From positions 16,589-80,588 of the forward strand of contig JAJRYG010000090.1 of assembly GCA_024275915.1 (NCBI GenBank): DNA of 64,000 bases, read 5' to 3'. The stretch comes from Gammaproteobacteria bacterium (GTDB lineage: Bacteria > Pseudomonadota > Gammaproteobacteria > UBA6429 > Thiohalophilaceae). The notes under the pieces are model-generated. The model was not told the origin of the DNA. It ran no database searches and saw only the letters and a program-made list of their open reading frames with translations. Made by a program: the position numbers and the translations under genes. Positions 57,531 to 64,000 of this stretch are shown piece after piece. Numbering within the stretch: position 1 is the stretch's first letter; the number at the start of each line of letters is the position of its first letter.

Positions 57531-57559
57531 TCACAGATTTCAAAAAAGTTGGTTATAAT
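57531..57559 (+). promoter_or_regulatory. Probable cspA promoter
   Basis: TTCACA (57531-57536) and TATAAT (57554-57559) with a 17-base spacer, five and six matches to sigma-70 hexamers. A start near 57566 would give a leader of about 180 bases, like the long regulatory leaders of cold-shock genes. Confidence 0.7.
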
Positions 57560-57746
57560 CAAATGACTCATGTCATTGCCTTTCAACCAAAAGAGCTTGT
57601 AAACAAGAGTACAAAATCAAGTAAACACACGTATACCATTGCATCTTCATCAGGTCTTCTCAGAATACCCTCCCGGTTTTACCTGCACGTTGCCCCGTTT
57701 GATATGCAATCGCATACAATTCAAATAGATATATCGAGGTTTTTTT

Positions 57747-57953
57747 ATGGCAACTGGAACAATCAAGTGGTTTAACGAATCAAAGGGTTTTGGTTTTATC
57801 GCACCCTCCGACGGCAGTGCCGACGTATTCGTTCATTTTTCCGCCATTGTAGGTGAAGGGTTCCGCACCCTGACCGAAGGGCAGACCGTGTCGTATGACG
57901 TTGAAAACGGTCCCAAGGGCCCGCAAGCTTCCAACGTTACCGTCCAGAGTTAA
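57747..57953 (+). CDS. cspA: Cold-shock domain protein (CspA family)
   Basis: A 68-residue single cold-shock domain that binds single-stranded RNA and DNA as a chaperone. RNP1 is KGFGFI at 13-18 and RNP2 is VFVHF at 27-31. The start [10 protein letters not shown] is canonical. A long untranslated leader and a strong promoter-like sequence precede it, which in CspA genes controls mRNA stability with temperature. Similar proteins also serve outside cold shock. The downstream gap contains a 240-base inverted-repeat structure. Confidence 0.96.
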   Translation: MATGTIKWFNESKGFGFIAPSDGSADVFVHFSAIVGEGFRTLTEGQTVSYDVENGPKGPQASNVTVQS

Positions 57954-58023
57954 CCCATCTATTGGTCGAAGTGCCAACTTCGGCTGACACTGGCCTGGTG
58001 CAGGTGATCCCTGCACTAAACAC

Positions 58024-58263
58024 GTGTTCCGAATCTGGTCCAGTTTAGACTCGGACATCGAAGCCGGAGGGTTTTTACATGACCGCCAGCCGCAGGGACG
58101 ATGTGCAGGACGCACAAGTATCGCGAGAGGGCAGGAGGCCCGGCGCGACTGCGGCTGTCGAGCTTACAGGGAGGTGTTTGCAGCGTGTCACGTAACAACC
58201 CTCCGGCATCCATGCGAACCTGAAGCCGGGTACAACTTTAAAATGATCCGGCATTCGGAACAC
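58024..58263. repeat. 240-base inverted-repeat structure after cspA
   Basis: Nested inverted repeats: outer GTGTTCCGAAT / ATTCGGAACAC (58024-58034, 58253-58263) and inner GCCGGAGGGT / ACCCTCCGGC (58063-58072, 58198-58207). The core has no gene. The 476-base gap 57954-58429 contains only this structure and the purT terminator. Confidence 0.75.
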
Positions 58264-58355
58264 CGTATTCAAGGCTTGTCTGAATCCAGAATTCGGACAT
58301 GCCTTTCTGTTGCTAGGGGAACCCTGAATAATTCATCCCTGAATTTTCAGGACAC

Positions 58356-58385
58356 GAAAAACGAAAAGAGTGGTTTTCGTTTTTC
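58356..58385 (-). terminator. Intrinsic terminator after purT
   Basis: A 12-base A/T-rich stem (GAAAAACGAAAA / TTTTCGTTTTTC) with a six-base loop, beyond the purT stop. The arm itself supplies the T-run. Confidence 0.65.
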
Positions 58386-58429
58386 ACGCAAAATCAATCG
58401 CTTGGTGCGTTGATTTTGGCGGCATTTCC

Positions 58430-59629
58430 CTAGTTCTTTACCGGCCTTACCAGTCGGGTGGCCTGGATCGCACGTTTTCGAGCCGTCTTTGTGCTGTCAG
58501 CAGTGACCAGTGCAACCCCCATTCTTCGTCGCGTATAGGATTCTGGCTTGCCAAACAGGCGCAAGTCGGTCTGGGGTACCCGCAGGGCTTCATCGATGCC
58601 TTCGAAGGCAATGCCTGTTTCATTCATGTCTCCATAGATGACCGCACTGGCACCGGGCGCGCGCAGTTCCACGCTCACGGGCAGGCCAAGAATGGCTCGG
58701 GCGTGAAGGTCGAACTCGCTCTGTACCTGGGTGGCCATGGTCACCATGCCGGTGTCGTGAGGACGGGGACTGACCTCGCTGAACCAGACCTGATCACCCT
58801 TGACGAACAGCTCGACGCCAAAGATGCCACGACCACCGAGGTTGCCGGTGATGGTACCGGCAATGTGACGGGCTCGCTCAAGGGCGGTTTCGCTCATTTT
58901 CTGGGGCTGCCAGCTTTCCACGTAGTCACCCTGCAACTGGACATGGCCGATGGGTTCACAGAAGCGGGTTTCGATGTCCCCCGTTTCCCCCAGGGTGCGT
59001 ACTGTCAGCAGGGTGATTTCATAATCGAAATCAATCACTTCCTCGACGATTACCCGGCTGCCCTTGACCCGTCCGCCCTGCATGGCCATCTACCAGGCGG
59101 CGGGAATGTCATCAACAGATTCGAGTCTGGACTGGCCCTTGCCCGAGGAGGACATCACCGGTTTGATGATGCAGGGATAGCCGATGCCGTCATCGATGGC
59201 TTGGCGCAGTTGCTCGCTGGTTTCGACGAAGGCAAACTTCGAGGTGGGCAGGTCCAGTTCGTCACTGGCCAGGCAGCGAATGCCTTCGCGGTTCATGGTC
59301 AGTTGGGCTGCACGGGCAGTGGGGATCACTTCGGCCAGCCCTTCGGCCTCGATGTCGACCAGGGCCTCGGTGGCAATGGCCTCGATCTCCGGCACGATGA
59401 TATGCGGGTGTTCCTGTTCCACCAGCTGGCGCAGGGCACGGCCATCGGTCATGTCGATGACATGACTGCGATGGGCCACCTGATGGCCTGGTGCATTGGC
59501 ATAACGGTCGACACCGATGACTTCCACGCCCAGACGTTGCAGGGCGATGATGACTTCCTTGCCGAGTTCACCACAGCCCAGCAGCATGACTCGGGTGGCA
59601 GTCGGGGATAGGGGGGTACCAAGTTTCAT
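58430..59629 (-). pseudogene. purT: Formate-dependent GAR transformylase PurT with one in-frame amber stop
   Basis: Adds formyl to glycinamide ribonucleotide using formate and ATP. The frame starts [18 protein letters not shown] and has the ATP-grasp loop [11 protein letters not shown]. It meets TAG at 59092-59090 after DDIPAAW, then continues [18 protein letters not shown] in the same frame to a normal end through [12 protein letters not shown]. coli PurT reads AW-K-YAQQGGR at this point, so the stop replaces a single codon, probably Lys. Without it the protein is 399 residues (E. coli 392). Likely a recent nonsense mutation or error; PurN elsewhere could compensate. Confidence 0.88.
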
Positions 59630-59711
59630 TGCAACGTCTCCGTATGAGTCAGAATTTTGTCGGTAGTCTGTTTTTTACCGTTTCCGGTTTGAAGATGTCC
59701 AGGCCGGGTGT

Positions 59712-59725
59712 GTTTTCAACATCCT
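59712..59725. repeat. Dispersed TTTTCAACATCCTG repeat fragment
   Basis: A single arm of the family, placed between purT and the O-methyltransferase stop. Confidence 0.6.
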
Positions 59726-59728
59726 GAT

Positions 59729-60397
59729 TCAGTCTTCGCGTTTGCGCAACAGGGTCAGGCCATCACCAATGGGAACCAAGCTGATATCGAAGCGCGGGTC
59801 ATCATGCAGCTGCTGATTGAGCCGACGAATGGCGAGGGTGTCCTCGTCATGGACCTCGGGCCGTGCCACGTCACCACACCACAGGGTATTGTCGATGGCC
59901 ATCAGGCCACCGGGGCGCAGCAGGGTATGACAGCAGGCCACGTAGTCGGCATAGCCAGTCTTGTCGGCATCGATGAAGGCAAAATCAAAACGGCTCTGCT
60001 CGCCGGCATGGATCAGTGCCTGCAGGGTCTTCAGTGCCGGGGCGAGGTGCAGGTCGATTTTATCGTCGACACCGGCCTGCTGCCAGTAATGGCGAGCCAT
60101 GTTGGTCCATTCCCGGTTGATGTCGCAGGCAATGATCTGCCCGTCAGCCGGCAGGGCCTGGGCGACACACAGGGTGCTGTAACCGGTGAAGACACCAATC
60201 TCGAGGGTGCGCCGGGCACCGAGCAATCTGACCAGCATGGCCATGAACTGGCCCTGTTCCGGTGCAATCTGCATGACAGCCATCTCCTGCGAGGCGGTGG
60301 CCTGGCGGAGTGCAGCCAGAACCGGATCTTCGCGCAGCGAGTGCTCCAGCAGGTACGAGTAGAGTCGATCGTCCAGTGTCAGGGTTTGATTGGCCAT
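59729..60397 (-). CDS. Class I SAM-dependent O-methyltransferase
   Basis: A 222-residue caffeoyl-CoA-O-methyltransferase-like enzyme. The SAM-binding motif I LEIGVFTGYST is near 62-72, the acidic D-loop CDIN near 90, and the metal-binding FAFIDADKTGY near 138-148 with the catalytic Asp. Family members methylate catechol-like hydroxyls with a divalent metal; the bacterial substrate is unknown. The MANQTL start is favoured since nothing upstream in frame is conserved. It is divergent from the spermidine-synthase-like gene; a shared promoter lies in the 48-base gap. Confidence 0.9.
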   Translation of the reverse strand: MANQTLTLDDRLYSYLLEHSLREDPVLAALRQATASQEMAVMQIAPEQGQFMAMLVRLLGARRTLEIGVFTGYSTLCVAQALPADGQIIACDINREWTNMARHYWQQAGVDDKIDLHLAPALKTLQALIHAGEQSRFDFAFIDADKTGYADYVACCHTLLRPGGLMAIDNTLWCGDVARPEVHDEDTLAIRRLNQQLHDDPRFDISLVPIGDGLTLLRKRED

Positions 60398-60445
60398 GTC
60401 GATGGAGGTGTCTGGGGTTTGATTAAGGTTACAAGGACCTGATGA

Positions 60446-61249
60446 TTGGGCATAATCAATTATCCTGAAACGATTGACAAGAGCGACCGTGAATATATGG
60501 CGACCCTGTGGAGCAAACGGGTGGATGGCACCCTCTATGAAGTCAGAACCGCCGGCGATACCCGGCGGCTGTATACGGATGGTGTGTTTCACAGTCAGTT
60601 CAATCCCAAACGGGCCTACACGGGTGGGGTCTGGGACATCATGATGTTGCCAGCCTATTTCTATCCGGCAGGCAGTATCAAGCGGGTGCTGGTACTGGGC
60701 GTCGGTGGGGGGGCCGTGATCCGGCAACTGCATCGTTATATCAAGCCGGAGAGCATCACCGGCATCGAGATGAACCCGGTACACCTGCAGGTGGCACGCA
60801 AGTATTTTGGCATCAGGCCGGCGATGGCCGAGCTGGTCCAGGCCGAGGCCATGGACTGGTTGCAGGCCTACCGGGGTCCGCGCTTCGACATGATCATCGA
60901 GGATCTGTTTGGTGAAGACGAAGGTGAGCCGGTTCGGGGTATCCAGCCCACTGCCGAATGGTTCAAGCTGCTGGACAGGCGTCTGAGCAAAAAAGGCATG
61001 CTGGTGATGAATTTCATCAGCCCTGCGGAGCTGCGCTGCAGTGCGGTCATGACCCGGCCGGATATTCGTGCGCGTTTCAAATCGGCTTTTCAGTTCAGCC
61101 TGCCGCGCTATGTCAATGCTGTTGGGGTGTTCATGAAATCCGACAGTGGTCGGGCCATTTTCAAAAAACAGCTGCGGGCCGTGCCTGTACTGGATCGGGC
61201 CATCCGCCAGAACTACATTCATTTTCGGCTCCGGCAGCTGGCACCTTGA
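60446..61249 (+). CDS. Spermidine-synthase-like protein
   Basis: A 267-residue Rossmann protein of the spermidine synthase superfamily. The nucleotide-binding loop VLVLGVGGGAVIRQL is near 82-96, followed by GIEMNPVHLQVARKYF and IIEDLFGED. The last occupies the catalytic-Asp position but lacks the usual DS/TDP pattern, so true spermidine synthesis is doubtful; many such proteins are uncharacterised. A TTG start is proposed because AAGGA lies eight bases upstream; ATG at 60497 is the alternative. It diverges from the O-methyltransferase gene. Confidence 0.75.
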   Translation: MGIINYPETIDKSDREYMATLWSKRVDGTLYEVRTAGDTRRLYTDGVFHSQFNPKRAYTGGVWDIMMLPAYFYPAGSIKRVLVLGVGGGAVIRQLHRYIKPESITGIEMNPVHLQVARKYFGIRPAMAELVQAEAMDWLQAYRGPRFDMIIEDLFGEDEGEPVRGIQPTAEWFKLLDRRLSKKGMLVMNFISPAELRCSAVMTRPDIRARFKSAFQFSLPRYVNAVGVFMKSDSGRAIFKKQLRAVPVLDRAIRQNYIHFRLRQLAP

Positions 61250-61276
61250 AATCCAGCGGCTTTGCCGCCACATAAT

Positions 61277-61467
61277 ATTAGTCGTTGCATAAATTTTCGG
61301 TGCAGGAGAGCAAAGCGCCTTCCATGCCAGTATTTTCAGTGCCGTGCTCGATTTTTCCAATCATCTCATTTTCGGTGGGCCATGCTGCGGCTGGAAAAAA
61401 CCTGCGCTCGACCCTGAAAATACTGTCCCTAAAGCCCCTGCATCCAAAAATTTATGCAACCATAGGG
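61277..61467 (-). mobile_element. MITE-like palindromic element, copy 3 (inverted)
   Basis: The reverse complement aligns along its length with copies 1 and 2. The CGTTGCAT / ATGCAAC core of the terminal repeats is intact, but the outermost five bases on one side are decayed. It is located just upstream of rubrerythrin, so it may influence its transcription. Confidence 0.8.
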
Positions 61468-61516
61468 TAATACTGTCAGACATATTTTTCACAGCAACAG
61501 AATCAGAGGAATAATA

Positions 61517-62095
61517 ATGGCAAAAAGCATCAAGGGCACACAAACGGAAAAAAATCTGCTCACTGCCTTTGCCGGTGAGTCACAGGCCCGCAACCGCTAC
61601 ACCTACTACTCGGGCATCGCCCGCAAGGAAGGGCTGGTGCAGATTGCGCTGATCTTCGAGGAAACGGCCAACCAGGAAAAAGAACACGCCAAGCGTTTCT
61701 TCAAGTTCCTCGAAGGCGGGGAGGTGGAAATCAGCGAAACCTTCCCGGCCGGCAAGCTGGGCACTACCCTGGAGAACCTGCGCCACGCCGCCGAAGGTGA
61801 AGAGCACGAATGGAGCGACATGTACCCGGCATTTGCCAAAGTGGCTCGGGAAGAAGGCTTCGAGGCTGTCGCCAAGGCCTTCGAGGCGATTTCGGTGGCC
61901 GAGAAGCAGCATGAAAAGCGTTATCGCGAGCTGGCCGACAACCTCGAAGCGGGACGGGTGTTCAAGCGCAACGGCAAGATCGTCTGGCGCTGTCTGAACT
62001 GTGGCTACCTGCACGAAGGCGAGGAAGCCCCGGAAGTCTGTCCCGCCTGCCTGCACCCCCAGGCCTACTTCGAGCTGCTGGGGGAAAACTGGTAA
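61517..62095 (+). CDS. rbr: Rubrerythrin
   Basis: A peroxide-scavenging diiron protein, 192 residues. The ferritin-like domain (about 1-145) has the expected Glu/His ligands, for example Glu21, Glu54 in QEKEH and Glu128/His131 in EKQHEKR. The C-terminal rubredoxin domain has CLNC (159, 162) and CPAC (175, 178) for one Fe(SCys)4. It reduces H2O2 with electrons from NADH via rubredoxin-like partners and is typical of microaerophiles and anaerobes. AGAGGA lies just upstream of the ATG, and a terminator follows. Confidence 0.96.
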   Translation: MAKSIKGTQTEKNLLTAFAGESQARNRYTYYSGIARKEGLVQIALIFEETANQEKEHAKRFFKFLEGGEVEISETFPAGKLGTTLENLRHAAEGEEHEWSDMYPAFAKVAREEGFEAVAKAFEAISVAEKQHEKRYRELADNLEAGRVFKRNGKIVWRCLNCGYLHEGEEAPEVCPACLHPQAYFELLGENW

Positions 62096-62159
62096 TACGG
62101 CCCCACAAACAGTCCCTTCACGAAGCCCCGCAGGTGCGGCGTGTCGGGTTTCTGCCCAA

Positions 62160-62187
62160 AAGGCCCCGATCATGGGGCCTTTTCATT
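62160..62187 (+). terminator. Intrinsic terminator after rubrerythrin
   Basis: AAGGCCCC pairs with GGGGCCTT around a short loop and is followed by TTCATTT. The 220-base gap from here to the next gene is AT-rich and has no gene. Confidence 0.85.
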
Positions 62188-62408
62188 TAATAAATCTTTA
62201 ATTTCAAAAGGTTATAGTCCTGGCCGCGGTGTCGGTTGAATTTTGCAAGCCTGGAAAAATAAATATATGCCGTTAGTGGTATATATTACTATCTATTGCT
62301 AATATCATAGTCAGTAATCCGCAATATGTTAAGGGCTATAAGCCTTGTCGGCATTGAGATGGATACTGTTCTGATAATAGATAATAGATAATGAAGAAGG
62401 ATTGGAAC

Positions 62409-63239
62409 ATGAAAATATTGCGAGTTTGTGCAATTGTGCTGTTTGCAGGAACCTGGCCTGGTACTCACGCCGTTGCAGATATTGTTTTTACTGCCCCACC
62501 GAGGGAAAAGCTTGAACAAGGCAAAATCGTCTACCAGCCCATTGCAGACCATCTCAGCAGGCTGTTGGGAAAAAAAGTGGTCTACAAACATCCGCACAGC
62601 TGGCTCGAGTACCAGAATGACATGCGCAAGGACAAGTACGATATCGTCTTTGATGCCGCACACTTCGCTTCGTGGCGTAGCAAGAATCTTGGTGCCCGGC
62701 CGATCATTCGCCTGCCAGGCAATTCCAACTTCTTCATCGTTGCCGATGTGAACAATGAAGAAATCAATCAGGCCAGCGATTTGATCGGCAAGAAGATTTG
62801 CGGCATTGGCCCACCCAACCTCGGCACCCTCACCGTGTTTGCCCAGTTTCCCAACCCGGTACGCCAGCCCATGATCCACACCATCCGTGGTGGCTTCATG
62901 AAATCCTTCAAGACCTTCAAGGAAGGTGATTGTGTAGCCGTGGTGCTGAGGGAAAACGTCTATAAAAACAAGCTTACCGAAGCCGACCGGGCGAGTGTGA
63001 AGATCATCGTCGAGTCACGACTGATCCCCAATCAGGCCATCACCGTCAGTACCCGCATCAACAAGGCCGAAGCCGACAAGATTGTCGCTGCCTACACCGA
63101 TCCCGATGCCAGTGGTGCAAAGGCAGCAAAAAAACTGCTGGCCCGATTTGCCAAGGGCAAGAAAGCCTTCATCCCCACCAGCAAAAAAGAATTCAAGGGC
63201 TACAGTGCCTACCTGGAAGGTGTGATCTTCGGGTGGTAG
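62409..63239 (+). CDS. PhnD-type phosphonate/phosphite-like periplasmic binding protein
   Basis: A 276-residue periplasmic substrate-binding protein of the PhnD family. The ATG at 62409 is preferred because AAGGA is eight bases before it, and it opens a signal peptide (ending AVA). The N-lobe shows APPREKLEQGKIVYQPIADHLS and YDIVFDAAHFASWR; the C-lobe ends AKGKKAFIPTSKKEFKGY. PhnD proteins bind phosphonates or phosphite, but many orphan members serve as sensors. No ABC permease or ATPase follows, so it is an orphan. Confidence 0.8.
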   Translation: MKILRVCAIVLFAGTWPGTHAVADIVFTAPPREKLEQGKIVYQPIADHLSRLLGKKVVYKHPHSWLEYQNDMRKDKYDIVFDAAHFASWRSKNLGARPIIRLPGNSNFFIVADVNNEEINQASDLIGKKICGIGPPNLGTLTVFAQFPNPVRQPMIHTIRGGFMKSFKTFKEGDCVAVVLRENVYKNKLTEADRASVKIIVESRLIPNQAITVSTRINKAEADKIVAAYTDPDASGAKAAKKLLARFAKGKKAFIPTSKKEFKGYSAYLEGVIFGW

Positions 63240-63256
63240 CTGCGGCTGTCGATTGG

Positions 63257-63419
63257 CAGATTGTTGAAAAACGCGGTTTTTCCCGGCCTGTGTGTGCTGC
63301 AAGAAGGCTGCGTCATAGACCATGACCGCAAGTCGTTGAAAATGTGAGGGAACAGGAAACCGTATTTTCCCTTGCCAGGTAGAAATTGCCCTGGCCGGGG
63401 CTTTTCAACATCCTGTTGG
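63257..63419. repeat. Dispersed GTTGAAAAA repeat, compound copy
   Basis: Opens AGATTGTTGAAAAACGCGG, resembling the long form at 8226, and closes with CTTTTCAACATCCTGTTGG. The interior is decayed. It fills most of the gap between the two binding-protein genes. Confidence 0.7.
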
Positions 63420-63435
63420 TGGCGCTGGCAGGCAT

Positions 63436-63465
63436 GAAAAAGGGAGCCGGCGGCTCCCTTTTTCT
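63436..63465. terminator. Bidirectional intrinsic terminator
   Basis: GAAAAAGGGAGCCG pairs with CGGCTCCCTTTTTC almost without a loop; A- and T-runs on both sides let it work for the gene to the right (minus strand) and the PhnD-like gene to the left. Confidence 0.85.
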
Positions 63466-63480
63466 TTGTTGCCGGCTCGC

Positions 63481-64000
63481 TCAGGGCCGGTTGATGCCGT
63501 GCCGCTTGAGGATAGCGGTGAACGTGTCAGATGCCAGGGCATCCATCAGGGCTTCCCTTGCCTTCAATTGCCTGGAGTTCCAGTTACCCTTGATGCGCAC
63601 TGCCTTGAGTACCCCAATCTTGTTGCCCTTGACCGGCCTGGGCTTGCTGGCGGTGCCACCGAGCGGAACGATCTCGAACTTGTCAGGGAAGGTGCGGGTG
63701 AAGTACAGCGCCAGATGGTAGAAGATCACGCCGGCATCGGCCTTGCCGGCACTGATGGCCCAAGGAATTTCACGATGCATGATGCGCTTGCCACTGACCC
63801 ACTTGGGATGATCATCGTCCTTCGACTTGCTGTTGAAAATGCTGTCGAACAGCTTTTTCGCCGTCATACCCCGCGGTGGGTGACCGTCATTGGCGGCGAT
63901 GTTGTAGATGGAACCGGAGAAGTTGCCGAAGGAGCCGGGCTCCATCTGCGGGTTGGGGGTGACCACAGTGACGTCCTTGCGGCCCAGATCCCAGATGGTC
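63481..64000 (-). CDS. Periplasmic substrate-binding protein (partial, runs off right edge)
   Basis: Open from the right edge through 173 codons to the stop at 63481. The visible part is the C-terminal portion of a type 2 periplasmic binding protein: TPNPQMEPGSFGNFSGSIYN, HREIPWAISAGKADAGVIFYHLA (a substrate-cleft segment as in molybdate- or sulfate-binding proteins) and the end KRHGINRP. The N-terminus with any signal peptide is outside the window. The ligand cannot be named. It is convergent with the PhnD-like gene and shares its terminator. Confidence 0.75.
   Translation of the reverse strand, partial: TIWDLGRKDVTVVTPNPQMEPGSFGNFSGSIYNIAANDGHPPRGMTAKKLFDSIFNSKSKDDDHPKWVSGKRIMHREIPWAISAGKADAGVIFYHLALYFTRTFPDKFEIVPLGGTASKPRPVKGNKIGVLKAVRIKGNWNSRQLKAREALMDALASDTFTAILKRHGINRP

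Noticed and set aside
57563..57775. 70-codon frame before and into cspA
   Set aside because: Lies in the probable cspA leader, overlaps its start and has no ribosome site.
59729..61360. 543-codon frame covering the O-methyltransferase and running through 61360
   Set aside because: Only the first-translated extension differs; bases beyond 60397 are antisense to the spermidine-synthase-like gene and end in MITE DNA. The gene starts at MANQTL.

Overview
The window looks like chromosome from a sulfur-oxidising gammaproteobacterium of the Chromatiales/Thioalkalispiraceae kind. The evidence is the gammaproteobacterial housekeeping order (rsmB-fmt-def-lysM-dprA-smg-topA; polA, engB, cytochromes c5/c4, dsbA), a DsrC-family protein, System II (ResB/CcsA) cytochrome c maturation and a high G+C, GTG/TTG-tolerant coding style. 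I cannot name the species from sequence alone.

Layout. 1-10.5 kb: translation, DNA-processing and cofactor genes (rsmB, fmt, def, LysM lipoprotein, dprA, smg, topA, purE, tsaC, hemF). 10.5-12.7 kb: a repeat-rich scar with a broken gene, the first copy of a ~188-bp palindromic MITE-like element and a Met-rich Spy/CpxP-like gene. 12.7-17 kb: TRAP permease pair without a binding protein, then thrB, DUF2782 and LOG genes, with a cluster of DnaA-box-like sites. 17-20 kb: polA. 20-27 kb: a complete Wadjet (JetABCD) condensin-type plasmid-defence operon. 27-31 kb: an outer-membrane monohaem cytochrome-porin (Cyc2-like architecture), a beta-barrel protein and a glycosyltransferase. 31.6-37 kb: sucA-sucB-lpd. 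37.2-37.5 kb: a candidate small RNA with three C-rich hairpin loops, in the position next to engB where Spot 42/ErsA lie in other gammaproteobacteria. 37.5-48.3 kb: engB, cytochromes c5 and c4, resB, ccsA, dsbA, a ThDP synthase, an EEP-family hydrolase and a diguanylate cyclase. 48.2-53.8 kb: a Pho-box-like site, an OlsF-like ornithine-lipid synthase overlapping ppk1, and convergent ppx. 54-64 kb: dsrC-like, DUF900 hydrolase, several broken genes (FrnE-like, a conserved hypothetical, purT), cspA, O-methyltransferase, spermidine-synthase-like gene, rubrerythrin and two periplasmic binding proteins.

How the parts fit. The cytochromes, ResB/CcsA and DsbA together make a thiol and haem-attachment module. 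OlsF plus ppk1/ppx suggests membrane-lipid exchange and polyphosphate handling under phosphate control. The Wadjet operon, the cytochrome-porin group and sucAB-lpd all sit between polA and engB, genes that are neighbours in many relatives, so that interval (19.9-37.2 kb) looks like an insertion site. At least five dispersed repeat families, three genes cut by a single in-frame stop, one frameshifted gene and one gene without a normal start codon suggest ongoing gene decay or base-level sequence errors, concentrated at 53.8-59.6 kb.
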